A stretch of DNA of 64,000 nt from Oncomelania hupensis (lineage: Eukaryota; Mollusca; Gastropoda; Littorinimorpha; Pomatiopsidae), in the NCBI GenBank assembly GCA_036898135.1, contig CM072513.1, positions 13,443,022-13,507,021 of the forward strand, given 5' to 3'. The notes under the pieces were generated by a model, which saw only the letters and a program-made list of their open reading frames with translations, made no database searches and was not told where the DNA came from. Of the stretch, positions 46,532 through 56,654 are shown piece after piece. A program made the position numbers and the translations under genes. Position 1 is the first letter of the stretch. Each line of letters begins with the position of its first letter.

Positions 46532-47083
46532 CTGTTTGGAATAAAAACAGCACTACAGATTAAGAATTATAATTGTAAACAGACTTTCAATTATGTGCCA
46601 AAACTAGTGGTTTAATGTGTTATTCCCGGTGGTATTCTTGTATAGTTTTCTTCAAAGTTTACTATTAATTTTGTTGTCACTTTGTCTCCCGGTGTAAATT
46701 ATAAGAAAAGCACGTCACATTTGAAGCCTTGCTAATGTTTGACTCAAGCCATTATAAAGCCCGTCGTTATATTGGTCCCCTGCCTGTGTATTTTATGGGA
46801 GGCTAGTGACGTCAGTTACCGAACTAGGGCGATTGATTTCAAAATGATCTGTGACGCTGTGATGTGTGTAGGCCCTTCCATGGATCTCAAAGCTAACAAT
46901 GCAATGACGTTTGACGAAGCAGTCCCAGTCAACATACAAGATTCAACCATTTCTGCAATTATCCTTTCATCTAACATAAACGACTAATCGGCAAAACAAA
47001 ATGGTATCATTAAATTTATAGGGAAAAAAAAAAATCTTCCTCTGTATTTTCATCTTCCTGTTTAGCTTTATCGTTTCCGAATT

Positions 47084-47179
<96 letters not shown>

Positions 47180-47580
47180 AAAATAATAAAATAATATATA
47201 CCCAAGATGCTTGTTCGCTTGATTTTTTTAATCACGAGAGCAGAGTTAAGGCCCTTAGTTTCCGCAGGCTAAAAATGGCATTTATCATATTCGACAGCAC
47301 AGTCTTTCTTTGTTTGTGTGCTAGCAGATTACTAAATGGTTTGACTTGAATGTTTGATACAGTATTGAATTAATTGGTTATTGTATGTTGTCGTTCAAAT
47401 TAATTTTGTATGTTGTCTTCCCACTTCCCCAACTCCCCTGGTGGGTTAACAAGCTCCCATTGGGTTGACAGCCTCAATCCTTTGAATGGAAATATTAAGC
47501 GCAGAGAAGACCAAAAATGATGACCAACAACACCAATGTGTACAGACACAGTTTACTGCAGGGAGCTGAACAAGTGATAA
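46532..47580. other. Intron sequence with (CT)n
   Basis: (CT)n at 47086-47178. A TGACGTCA octamer near 46807. No exon recognised. Confidence 0.5.
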
Positions 47581-47740
47581 ATCAATCCCCGGTCGCGTAG
47601 GACTGTGGTCAGTGGTCTGGGCGTCAGACTATGAACCCAAAGGTTGCAGGTGGGCACCTCGGTCGGCTTCAGTTAGATCCTGTATCGGTCAGCGCCTTGA
47701 AGTTGTGGTATTCATAGTATGGCATCTTAAACTGTCAGCC
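47581..47740 (+). mobile_element. SINE fragment sharing the body of the 56043 SINE
   Basis: The phrase gggcgtcagactatgaaccc, aaaggttgcaggtgggc and gttagatcctgtatcggtca, gcgcctt matches the minus-strand SINE at 56043-56490 over about 110 bp. A short 3'-end piece of the same type (minus strand) lies at about 48050-48115 (cagcgcctt; aatgcgctgtataata). Confidence 0.7.
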
Positions 47741-47824
47741 TTTTATCCCCCAATAATCCCATCTTTATCATAATACTCCATTCTTCCATCATTCCATTCA
47801 AAACAACTTGTAAAATGTAGATAC

Positions 47825-47986
47825 CTGAAGAGGTGTGGTGGTCAGCGGGTCAGTAGGGGTGTAAGTGTTGCCCCCAATGGTGATGGTTTGGGTGGGAAAG
47901 TCTTCCACTGTAATGGCCACTCCATACCACCCCCCGGCTTTGTAGGTGCTGCCTCCCGAGGCTTCGAAAGTGATGGTGCAATTGTC
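47825..47986 (-). CDS. N-terminal exon 5 of the extracellular module
   Basis: 162 bp, phase 0-0. Acceptor CTTGCAG before GACAAT; donor CAG/GTATCT. It encodes DNCTITFEASGGSTYKAGGW, then YGVAITVEDFPTQ, ending DPLTTTPLQ. The W..VAI.VEDF strand and the terminal P-L-Q are conserved features of this module as I recall it. The preceding intron holds the hAT, gypsy and SINE nest. Confidence 0.85.
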
Positions 47987-48324
47987 CTGCAAGCAAGGTA
48001 GAGAGACAGACCACAATGAACCCCATGACAAACCTACTCAGTGGTTATTATACAGCGCATTTCCAGCTCAAGAGCTGCTCAAGGCGCTGGCGGATACAGG
48101 CTCTATAGCACTACTTAAAGGCCCCATTCCAAGGCGTTTACTTATGACCAACGTGGATTTCCCTAAACGTCGCATTGTTGTGTACACAAAACAAAGGACA
48201 TGGCTTTCGTTGCTCAAACTTTGTATTTTTTAATTCGGTTCCGAGAGTGATGGCCCATGTTTTTAACGGTATATCGATACCATTTGCCTATTTCTTTGTG
48301 TCCCACGCGGCTTGAAGTGTGCGT

Positions 48325-48370
48325 TTTTGGTGTCTAAAGTAAGTCCTATTTTATCTTTTGGTGTCTAAAG
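48325..48370 (+). repeat. Left part of a ~31-bp minisatellite split by hAT
   Basis: Copies of ttggtgtctaaagtaag and tcctattttat. The same unit continues at 54586-54748 (aaagtaaggtctattttat, then acctaaaacaaggtctattt). The hAT element at 48371-54585 lies between. Confidence 0.8.
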
Positions 48371-48568
48371 CTGGGATGTTGCTAGAAAATATTTTCTTCG
48401 GCGATTTGGCCGAAACAGCCGTGAAACTTTCGGCTTTTTACAGAAAGTTCCGGCTGTCTCTTCCAAAGCAGTCTCACAAGGTTTTTTGACTAGATTCACT
48501 ACGTTAACGTGCACACTCCACCTCCATATATTAAAGGTGTTCTGTGGATGCATATCTTTGTAATAAAA

Positions 48569-48680
48569 TGTTAAGACAATAGAATTACCTCCCTTGTAAC
48601 TCTCGTGCGAGGAGGCGCACTTGGCGAGAACGTAATAAAGAAGCAAAACAGTTGCTCTGTGTCCTGGCTCAGTTATTACA
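48569..48680 (+). repeat. 5' LTR of the gypsy element
   Basis: 112 bp, TG...CA, unusually short for an LTR. Contains gtaataaagaagc with an AATAAA signal. Identical to the 3' LTR at 53592-53703 at every base I compared. Confidence 0.95.
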
Positions 48681-48924
48681 AATTGGCGACGAGCATATGA
48701 TTTATAACCCACTCTGGACCTGCAGTGCTTGTACATAAAGTGACAGAGTAGCAGTAGGTACCCTCTATAAATTCACAGGTTAGTTGTTCCTGGAAATTAG
48801 AGGCGTTTTTTGTGCTTCAGTGTTAGATCTAGAAGCAGTGACGCACTGTGACGTTTGTGCTGTGACGTTTGCGTAATCTATTTTTCGCCCGAAAAAAAAA
48901 AAAAAACTCTTCTACATGAATAAT

Positions 48925-49211
48925 GGGGTGTCGGATAGTGCAGTGGTTGGAGCACTCGCTACTGTGTCGAAAGTGAAGCACCGTCCGGTGCGGTTAGCAC
49001 TTGGATGGGTGACCGCTAGTGAAGCGACAAACAACAACGCCCCCAGTTGACTCAACTGTGATTGAGTACCTACTCTCTTGAGGGTGGGGAAGGTAAAGCA
49101 GCGAGGGAGAGAGTTGGGCATCACCCTCATTACGCTGGCCCAAGATAAGTGTGACCTCCAACATCACGCTCCCCTACGGCCACAAGGCTATGGGACTACC
49201 TTTACCTTTTT
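48925..49211 (+). mobile_element. SINE with 5S-rRNA-like segment inside the gypsy leader
   Basis: 287 bp flanked by a perfect 12-bp duplication tacatgaataat (48913-48924 and 49212-49223). Contains ggttagcacttggatgggtg followed by accgct, matching the internal promoter region of 5S rRNA. Before it lies gatagtgcagtggttgg, resembling a tRNA A-box. The 3' end is ctacctttacctttttt. The gag start ATG lies within the right-hand duplication. Best reading: a 5S-type or composite tRNA/5S SINE. Confidence 0.85.
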
Positions 49212-49214
49212 TAC

Positions 49215-50300
49215 ATGAATAATATGGCGCAGAAAGACACTTTCAATGAATTCAACCCCTCAGTTGAAGACTTTGATTGCTACACTGAGAGACTTGGAAT
49301 GTACTTTGAAGCTAATGACATTGCTGATGATAAAAAGAAGAGCGTGTTTCTTTCTGTTATTGGTGCCAAGTATTACAGTTTGCTGCGCTCTCTTTGTTCA
49401 CCGGATGCTCCTGCTTCAAAGACTTATGATGAATTAGTTACAATTCTGAAGGCGCATGTGTCACCCAAACCACTAGTCATTGGTGAAAGGTTCAAGTTTC
49501 ACAATAAGTGTCAATCTGTAACCGAGAAGGTGAATGATTTTGCAGCAGAACTGAGACGTTTGGCTTCTACGTGTGATTTTGCCCAGTTTCTTCAAGATGC
49601 ACTGAGAGACAGGTTCGTCTGTGGTCTGTCTAATGCCGCCATCCAGAAAAAACTGTTGTCTGAGAAAGAGCTTACCTTTACGAAAGCAATAGAGATTGCT
49701 CAAGCAATGGAAGCAGCTGCTACTCATTCAGCTACCCTCCATAGTCAGGGTGTGGATCGTTTAGATTCATCAGATGTAAAAATTGTCCACAAAAGTGCTG
49801 CAGCACGGGTTTCATCATCGGTTAGTGCTAAACCTAATGAAACTCAAAGGTGTTATCGATGCGGCAGGCAACATTCATCTATTGATTGTCCCTACAAGCT
49901 TTACAGATGCAATCACTGCAAGAAATTGGGACACCTCTCTGCCGTCTGCCGTTCTAGAGGAAAGGATATTTCGTCAAGAAATAAATTTGTGTTCAGTGAC
50001 ATGGATCAAAATGAGCAAGTGAACCATAGTTCACCATCAAAGAGTGTCAGTGAACCATACATGATTCGTCTCACCGTCGAAGGCAAACAAGTAGCTTTTG
50101 AAATAGATACTGGTGCATCAGTATCTCTGATGAGTGAGCAACAATTCCACAAAACCTTTGGTAAGAAGAATTTGCCTCTAGAGCCATGCAACACAGCACT
50201 CAGAACATACACAGGGTCACAGATACCAGTTCTTGGACAGGCTACAGTTCTTGCTTCACACAACGAGAAGTCTGCCCTTCTGCCCTTCTGCCCATCATAG
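49215..50300 (+). CDS. Gypsy gag with two zinc knuckles and protease active site
   Basis: 361 codons. Residues 1 to about 170 form the gag capsid-like region. Two CCHC-like zinc knuckles follow (CYRCGRQHSSIDC at about 212 and CNHCKKLGHLSAVC at about 233), then an aspartic protease active site FEIDTGASVSLM (about 295). The frame stops at 50298-50300, just after three tandem copies of tctgccct (50271-50293). The start is the first ATG after the SINE; an ATG nine bases on is equally possible. Nucleocapsid and protease share one frame, as in many Ty3 elements. Confidence 0.9.
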   Translation: MNNMAQKDTFNEFNPSVEDFDCYTERLGMYFEANDIADDKKKSVFLSVIGAKYYSLLRSLCSPDAPASKTYDELVTILKAHVSPKPLVIGERFKFHNKCQSVTEKVNDFAAELRRLASTCDFAQFLQDALRDRFVCGLSNAAIQKKLLSEKELTFTKAIEIAQAMEAAATHSATLHSQGVDRLDSSDVKIVHKSAAARVSSSVSAKPNETQRCYRCGRQHSSIDCPYKLYRCNHCKKLGHLSAVCRSRGKDISSRNKFVFSDMDQNEQVNHSSPSKSVSEPYMIRLTVEGKQVAFEIDTGASVSLMSEQQFHKTFGKKNLPLEPCNTALRTYTGSQIPVLGQATVLASHNEKSALLPFCPS

Positions 50301-53300
50301 TGGTTGGTGGAAAGGGGCCTAATCTACTGGGCAGAAACTGGATCCGGGGATTAGAGATGGAAACAGCTGTCCTGGTGCATCATGTGACTGAGAAACCATC
50401 ATTCCAAGCGGAAATCAATAGGTTTCCCAACTTGTTCAAAGAAGAGCTAGGACACGTCAAGTCGTTCCCTGTCACTCTTCATGTGGAAGAGGGCTGTACA
50501 CCCAAGTTCTACAAAGCTAGAACTGTACCTTACGCACTACGCAACAAGGTTGATGCTGAACTTCAGCGATTGGAAGATGAGGGCATTATTGAATCAGTGA
50601 AACATTCTAACTGGGCGGCACCAATAGTCCCTGTTCTAAAGTCTGATGGAACCGTTAGACTTTGTGGTGATTACAAAGTCACAGTGAACACAGTGGCTAA
50701 AGCTGATATTTATCCACTGCCTCGCATTGAAGACCTCTTCAATAAGGTTGCTGGTGGTAAAACATTCACCAAGCTTGACTTGACCCATGCCTACCAGCAA
50801 CTGCCGCTCACAGAGGCTTCTAAAGATCTCACCACAATTAACACGCCGAAGGGACTGTTCAGGTACAATCGCTTACCTTTCGGTGTCTCAGCAGCTCCTG
50901 TCATCTTCCAAAGAACGATGGACTGCTTGCTGCAAGATATCCCGCAAGTAGCTGTGTTTCAAGATGATATTCTCATAACTGGAAGCACAGATGAGAGTCA
51001 TGTCATTCACCTCAGGGAAGTTCTTCGCAGACTTGATGCAGAAGGTTTCCGATTGAAGAAAGGAAAATGTGAGTTTATGCTTCCAGAGGTTACATACCTC
51101 GGGCACAGAATCACAGCAGATGGAATTCAACCTACAACAGATAAAGTGAAAGCAGTCCAAGATGCCCCTATTCCTAAAAATGCTTCTGAGCTGAAGTCCT
51201 TCCTTGGACTAGTCAACTTCTACGGGAAGTTTCTTCCACACCTTTCAACTGTCTTGTCTCCATTGAATAGTCTCCTTCGTAAAGGAGTTGTCTTCAGATG
51301 GGGGGATCAACAGAGTCAAGCTTTCAAAAAGGTGAAAGAAATGTTGTCGTCAGCTGACTTGTTGGCTCACTTCAATCCAGACATGGAAGTCACCTTGTCC
51401 TGTGATGCTTCATCAGTGGGTCTAGGAGCTGTTCTAGCCCACAGACTACCTGACGGGACAGAGCGCCCCATTGCATATGCCTCCAGATCTTTGAACAAAG
51501 CAGAACGGAACTATTCCAACATTGAAAGAGAAGCTCTTGCTGTAACGTTCGGGGTAAAGAAGTTCCGTGACTACATCTTTGGGCGTCACTTCTGGCTTTA
51601 CTCTGACCATAAGCCCCTTATGACATTGTTCAATGAACACAAGCCTGTTCCTACAGACGTGTCTCCAAGAATTCAAAGATGGGCGATGCAGCTGTCTGGG
51701 TACACCTACACAATAAGCTACAAGCCAAGTTCATGCATGACACATGCAGATGCCTTGAGCAGGCTGCCAATGCCAGCCACCAGTTCAGAAACAGAAACCC
51801 CAGAGGAACTGGTCTTCTTGATGGATCATTTGAACACTATTCCCGTCACTGCAGCTGACATTAAAAGAGAGACTGATATTGATCCAGTGTTATCTCGTGT
51901 TAAGAAGTACACCCTATCAGGATGGCCTTCAGAATTTCCCAAGGCATATCAAACGGAGCTGAAATTGTATAAGGCTCACGAGATGGAGTTTAGTGTAGAG
52001 AATGGGTGTGTTCTGTTCAGAACCAGGGTTGTTATACCCCAAGCCTGCAAGAAGGCTATGTTGGAAGATCTTCATTCCTCTCATCCAGGTGTAAACAAAA
52101 TGAAATGCCTGGCCCGTTCCTACGTTTGGTGGCCCGGTATTGATCATGATATAGAAGTAACAGTACGTGAATGTGAAGCCTGCCAGCAAGTACGTCATAT
52201 GCCAGAAAAAGCTCCACTGCACCCTTGGGAATGGCCAGACAAGCCTTGGTCTCGACTCCATATTGACTTTGCTGGACCATTCATGGGTCACATGTTTCTT
52301 GTGGTGGTGGACTCACACTCAAAATGGACTGAAGTCCGATTGATGACAAACATCACTGCTGAGAAAACTTCTTGCTGTCTTAGAGAGCTCTTCGCAACAC
52401 ATGGTTTGCCAGACACCATTGTATCAGACAATGGTCCCACCTTCACTTGTGGTGACTTTAAAAGGTTCATGCAGGAGAACGGCATTCGTCACGTGCTGGT
52501 TTCTCCATATCACCCAGCATCGAACGGACTTGCTGAAAGATCCGTACAGACATTTAAAGAGTCAATGAAGAAAATGTCACCTAGGCTGCCTATTCATCAG
52601 AAACTGGCATTGTTTCACCTGAATCAACATACTACGCCTCATACAACTACAGGTGTTCCACCTGCGGAACTGTTGATGAAGCGTTGTCTCAAGACACGTC
52701 TTGATTTGGTACGACCCAATCTGACCAGCAAGGTAGCTGAAGCACAAGCTAAACAGAAGTTTTATCATGACCGTGGTACAAAAGACAGACACTTTGAAAT
52801 TGGGGACAGAGTGTATGTCCACAACTTTGGATCTGGTCAGACTTGGCTCCAAGGGAAGGTTGTAGAAGTCACTGGTCCTTTGTCCTACAGAGTCAAGCTC
52901 CAAGATTGCCGAGTTGTGCGTCGCCATCTTGACCAGATTCGCAGATGCTGGGTAGCAGAAAAGCAAGAACAAACCCCTCCTTTTGCCACGACTTCTGATT
53001 TGTCTCTTCCATTTGAGGATCCCTCAGAAGTTACGCCCCAAACCTTGGCTCTTGCTAATCCTGCACCAGACAAGTCCGATGTTGCTTCTGCCCCAGAGCC
53101 GGCTGTACCTGAGGTCTCGGGTGGCGCGTGTCCAGCCACAGCTGCGTGTTCCAGATCTCCACGTTCTACCAGTGGTCTACAAAGCAGAAGTCTCCCACTA
53201 CGAACGGGCTCGCCTAATGATGTTCCAGAAGGAAGTTCCAGTTCGCGCCTGAGCCTTGGAGAATCCGCCCCACAGCTGGCTGAGTTCAACCGACCTGCTT

Positions 53301-53359
53301 CTGCTTTAGCTGACCGCCCAAAAAGAACACGTAAACCTCCGGACAGACTGAACTTGTAA
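50294..53359 (+). CDS. Gypsy reverse transcriptase, RNase H and integrase
   Basis: Open from before 50294 to 53359. In order: protease C-end (NLLGRNWI), RT (LPFGVSAAPVIFQRTMD; catalytic FQDDILITG with both Asp), RNase H (LSCDASSVGLGAVLAH; NIEREALAV; YSDHKPL), integrase zinc finger (H, H in LHSSHPGVNK; C, C in RECEACQQ), integrase core (IDFAGPF; IVSDNGPTF; ASNGLAERSVQ, the DDE triad), and a GPY/F-like end TGPLSYRVKL. All catalytic residues are present. The frame differs from gag. The extra 8-bp unit at 50271-50293 sits exactly at the change, which suggests a fused gag-pol frame was broken by duplication. Confidence 0.92.
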   Translation: MIVVGGKGPNLLGRNWIRGLEMETAVLVHHVTEKPSFQAEINRFPNLFKEELGHVKSFPVTLHVEEGCTPKFYKARTVPYALRNKVDAELQRLEDEGIIESVKHSNWAAPIVPVLKSDGTVRLCGDYKVTVNTVAKADIYPLPRIEDLFNKVAGGKTFTKLDLTHAYQQLPLTEASKDLTTINTPKGLFRYNRLPFGVSAAPVIFQRTMDCLLQDIPQVAVFQDDILITGSTDESHVIHLREVLRRLDAEGFRLKKGKCEFMLPEVTYLGHRITADGIQPTTDKVKAVQDAPIPKNASELKSFLGLVNFYGKFLPHLSTVLSPLNSLLRKGVVFRWGDQQSQAFKKVKEMLSSADLLAHFNPDMEVTLSCDASSVGLGAVLAHRLPDGTERPIAYASRSLNKAERNYSNIEREALAVTFGVKKFRDYIFGRHFWLYSDHKPLMTLFNEHKPVPTDVSPRIQRWAMQLSGYTYTISYKPSSCMTHADALSRLPMPATSSETETPEELVFLMDHLNTIPVTAADIKRETDIDPVLSRVKKYTLSGWPSEFPKAYQTELKLYKAHEMEFSVENGCVLFRTRVVIPQACKKAMLEDLHSSHPGVNKMKCLARSYVWWPGIDHDIEVTVRECEACQQVRHMPEKAPLHPWEWPDKPWSRLHIDFAGPFMGHMFLVVVDSHSKWTEVRLMTNITAEKTSCCLRELFATHGLPDTIVSDNGPTFTCGDFKRFMQENGIRHVLVSPYHPASNGLAERSVQTFKESMKKMSPRLPIHQKLALFHLNQHTTPHTTTGVPPAELLMKRCLKTRLDLVRPNLTSKVAEAQAKQKFYHDRGTKDRHFEIGDRVYVHNFGSGQTWLQGKVVEVTGPLSYRVKLQDCRVVRRHLDQIRRCWVAEKQEQTPPFATTSDLSLPFEDPSEVTPQTLALANPAPDKSDVASAPEPAVPEVSGGACPATAACSRSPRSTSGLQSRSLPLRTGSPNDVPEGSSSSRLSLGESAPQLAEFNRPASALADRPKRTRKPPDRLNL

Positions 53360-53591
53360 ATCGTTTGATATGTGTTCAAATTCACGATCTAATCATTTTT
53401 ACCAGAAGACTGGACGTTTTCTTTTCGTATTCTTTTGTAGTTGAAATATTTCCTGATGGACGTTGTTGATTTTTATTATTTTACCCAGGGATCTCAGAGA
53501 CAGTAGTTTTAGTTTATATTGCAAGCATTTGAATTACTGCTTATTAGTTTTATTGTTCACTGTTAACTTAGTTAAAACTTAAAAGGAGGAG

Positions 53592-53703
53592 TGTTAAGAC
53601 AATAGAATTACCTCCCTTGTAACTCTCGTGCGAGGAGGCGCACTTGGCGAGAACGTAATAAAGAAGCAAAACAGTTGCTCTGTGTCCTGGCTCAGTTATT
53701 ACA
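53592..53703 (+). repeat. 3' LTR of the gypsy element
   Basis: Identical 112-bp partner of 48569-48680. Followed by the duplication TAAAA and then the interrupted hAT sequence. Confidence 0.95.
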
Positions 53704-54585
53704 TAAAACATGATTTTAAGAGTAGAATAAGAACATCGAAAAGAAATTTTATTTTCTTACATTTTAGACACAAAAACAATAAAAAGTTTAGACTGTCCCT
53801 TGACAGACCACACTACTGTCAGAGTTTCTGTTTGGCCTACAGCTTTCTGGGTTTAGCCTGACGCCAGGCAGCCAAAGCTCTATTCAGGTCAATGCTGCGC
53901 CCGTGCAGTTTCACCCTCATCAGCATGTCCTGATTTTCAGCAGTGAGTCTGTTCCTGAGGGCTGTCAGTACCAGGTTCTGTGCTGAAAACCCTCGTTCGC
54001 ATCCAGCAGTGTGGACTGGTTAGTGCAAGATGCCCAAGCTTCAGCATGTTCGGAAAGTCTTCTGAATGGAACTTCCCAATCAGGTGCCAGAGCTCAAGCA
54101 TGTTATCCCATGGGTATCTCTGAGCCACCACTACCTGCTTCAACTTCATCCACTGTACTTCTTTTTTGCCAAACGACAGTAGACTTTGTCCGGCCAACAA
54201 TTTCGATTTCTTTTTCGGAGGCATTTTGAAAATGATTTTCAAGCACTGCCTAAAGCCTGTATGAGAAAGTGACGTTTTATTTCGTACGTCACTGGCTTCA
54301 ATTAGGCTACTATTGACGTCAATTTTATCATGGACGACATCGGGCTATGACTAATACGGGTCTGTTCGCTAAGTGCAACTTTTTCAGGAAAACAGAATTT
54401 AATACTTATCGAATCCTCACCTAAACTGCAAGCGTACAGCACAGGAATATAGCAAAAATGGACAAAACCGAGCCGATTTACCCGTGAAAACTTCGGCTCG
54501 GCGAGCCGACATGACGGACAGTTTATCGGCTTTTTTATAAAAATTTCGGCTAAAAGCCGAAGATCCGACCCAAACGACATTCCTG

Positions 54586-54748
54586 CTAAAGTAAGGTCTA
54601 TTTTATATTTTGGTGTCTAAAGTAAGGTCTATTTTATCAACCTAAAACAAGGTATATTTTATCAACCTAAACAAGGTCTATTTTATCAACCTAAACAAGG
54701 TCTATTTTATCAACCTAAAACAAGGTCTATTTATCAACCTAAAACAAG
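54586..54748 (+). repeat. Right part of the minisatellite split by hAT
   Basis: About six units of aaggtctattttatcaacct, with early units reading attttggtgtctaaagtaag as at 48325-48370. Confidence 0.85.
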
Positions 54749-54782
54749 AACCTTACGAGCAAGTGTTCTTTTACGGGTTCGG

Positions 54783-54977
54783 GTTGAGGGGCCGGGTAGC
54801 TCAGTTGGTAAGAGCGTCTTGCTAGTAACCGAAAGGTCGCTGGTTCGAATCCCGGATTGATCAACGTGTGATCATATTATTTTCCCCTTTACCAACAACT
54901 GGCCCGCTGGTGTCAGTATAAATCGGTCCAGTAGTCACCTATATGCGAAAGTGTCGTGTGACTATAATCTACAAACA
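54783..54977 (+). mobile_element. tRNA-derived SINE with 10-bp target duplication
   Basis: 195 bp between acgggttcgg repeats (54773-54782 and 54978-54987). The head has a clear A-box (TAGCTCAGTTGGTAAGAG) and B-box (GGTTCGAATCC) with an AGT in anticodon position. The anticodon stem does not pair, and SINE body sequence follows, so it is not a working tRNA gene. Confidence 0.87.
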
Positions 54978-54987
54978 ACGGGTTCGG

Positions 54988-55848
54988 TCTCCCACCGGCT
55001 TTGATAGCTTCTATGTTTAGCTGCAGAATGTTGTGTGGCTAGCCAACCGCTGTTGCTATTAATAGACACCAAAGCTACGGATATTTATTCATGTAAAAAA
55101 TGAATATATTCAATTACATCCAATTCAACAAGTAGTGAAGGAATTACGCACAATCATCTGTGTCGCAATTGAATAAATTATATCAGGCAAAATAAACGCC
55201 AATTGTTACAAACTAACAGGGACATAAAAAATATTAATTTTGGAGATTGATTGGTTTTTGTTACCCACACACAGCTTATACATACCTATCACACTAGACA
55301 TACCTATCACACTGGAATGCCATCATTAAAACAACAAACATCCCAGCAGTTCAAACAGACAGTGGGTGGGTGGAGTCGCTTTGAATGACCGTTGCCTTGC
55401 TGAGGAGCAGTTCTTCAAGAGATGCATTTCTTTACCCAATACTTTCAAAAGAATTATATGTTTTGTTGTAAGCTTATGTTTTCGGTGGGTAAACACTCAC
55501 TATGAAAGTTAAAAGGATCAAAGCGAGTCCCTGACAGTAATATTAACAATGAGCGGCCATCTGTAACTAACATATACCTTTACATGTTACTCAAGTATTT
55601 CTTAATTCACATTATTGAGATGAAAGATTACGGTCACAGAACAGTTTATTAGTACACAGTATTGAGATGAAAGCTCTCCGAGCTAAAAACTATAACACCA
55701 AGACATATACATATACACAGTGAAACGGCCACACGCATATATGTATTCAGTTGATATTAAATTACACCACCATTACGTAATGTTATCATATAAGACGACG
55801 AGGGGGAAAAAAAACTTCGAAAAGAAGACTCTAATATTGGTTCTAGAG
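54988..55848. other. Intron sequence, nothing assigned
   Basis: AT-rich sequence with short direct duplications (acatacctatcacact at about 55278-55312; attgagatgaaag near 55613-55673). No exon or known element. Confidence 0.45.
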
Positions 55849-56042
55849 CAGGGGTACCCACACTTTTTCAGCATGCGATCTACTTATAAAATGAACAAGC
55901 CAAAATGATCTACCTACCATAAAAATACAAAACATATATATAGATAATAGGCTGACGTCAATTTTTTTTAATGCTTCGCGATCTACTCACTGTACCTTCC
56001 CGATCGACCGGTCGATCGCGATCGACGTATTGGGCACCCCTG
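55849..56042. mobile_element. hAT-type MITE
   Basis: Ends CAGGGGTACCCA and TGGGCACCCCTG, an 11-of-12 inverted repeat. Contains gatctactcactg and cgatcgaccggtcgatcgcg. The 8-bp duplication TTCTAGAG lies at 55841-55848 and, displaced by a SINE, at 56491-56498. Confidence 0.88.
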
Positions 56043-56490
56043 TTATTATTGTTATTATTATTGAGGATTTTTATAGCGCACTTATCTCGCCGTACTTGAC
56101 CAGACTCTAGGCGCTGGCCGATACAGGATCTAACTCAAACCGCCCGAGACGCCCACCCGCAGCCTTTGGGCGCATGGTCTGACGCCCGGACAACTGAGCA
56201 CTATCCTGGCCAGCCAGGGATGGGGGAGAAGGACCAAGTGCATGCTGGGTGTGTTCTTGTTACCGGCACTCACCCGTCTAGGACATGAGCGTCAGGATCT
56301 TTAAAGTCCGTTATGATGGAATGTATGCGACACACAGACTAGACCTCGGTTTATACTCTCATCCGAAGGAGTAGGAAACGGTAGTAAAGTGTCTTTCCCA
56401 GGGACACAACACCATGGCCCGGACAGGGCTCGAACCCGGGACGTTCAGATCCGCAAGCCAAAGCACTACCATTAGACCACCATGCCTCTG
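56043..56490 (-). mobile_element. tRNA-headed SINE inserted at the MITE edge
   Basis: Minus strand: head GGTGGTCTAATGGTAGTG (A-box-like), CCCGGGTTCGAGCCC (B-box-like), then a GTGTCCCTGGGAAAGACACT core, the body shared with 47581-47740, and the 3' end AGTGCGCTATAAAAATCC with (AAT)n. It separates the MITE's right end from its own 8-bp duplication, so it came later. Confidence 0.85.
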
Positions 56491-56654
56491 TTCTAGAGCA
56501 TACACATGCCGGAACCTTCTTACAGTTATTTGCTAAGGTCAGACAGATACAAATTAATTACCTGAATTAGTCTCCTTTGGTATAATTTATCTTAAGTATG
56601 TTTTCTTTTATTTATTTATAAATTTTGTATTCAATACAGATTGTCATTCTTCTT

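Larger units (their letters stand above)
48569..53703 (+). mobile_element. Ty3/gypsy LTR retrotransposon, young insertion
   Basis: 5,135 bp between a 5-bp duplication TAAAA (48564-48568 and 53704-53708). The two LTRs are 112 bp, begin TG, end CA and are identical by eye. A primer-binding-like TGGCGACGAG starts two bases after the 5' LTR, and a purine tract aaaaggaggag precedes the 3' LTR. Internal: leader interrupted by a SINE, gag-protease, then RT-RNase H-integrase in another frame. Identical LTRs indicate recent insertion. No envelope ORF. Confidence 0.95.
48371..54585 (-). mobile_element. hAT element split by a Ty3/gypsy insertion
   Basis: Ends CTGGGATGTTG (left) and, as complement of the right end, CAGGAATGTCG, an imperfect inverted repeat, flanked by the direct repeat CTAAAG (48365-48370 and 54586-54591). 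Without the gypsy insert it is about 1.1 kb. The minus strand at 54224-53840 encodes MPPKKKSKLLAGQSLLSFGK, then part of the hAT dimerisation domain (TAGCERGFSAQNLVLTALRN; RRL-type end LNRALAAWRQA) after a frame change near 54010. Most of the transposase is deleted. Confidence 0.8.

Noticed and set aside
48960..49020. A 5S rRNA gene
   Set aside because: Only the internal promoter region matches; it lies inside a 287-bp SINE with a 12-bp target duplication.
54795..54865. A tRNA-Thr(AGT) gene
   Set aside because: Good A- and B-boxes but the anticodon stem does not pair, and SINE body plus target duplication surround it.
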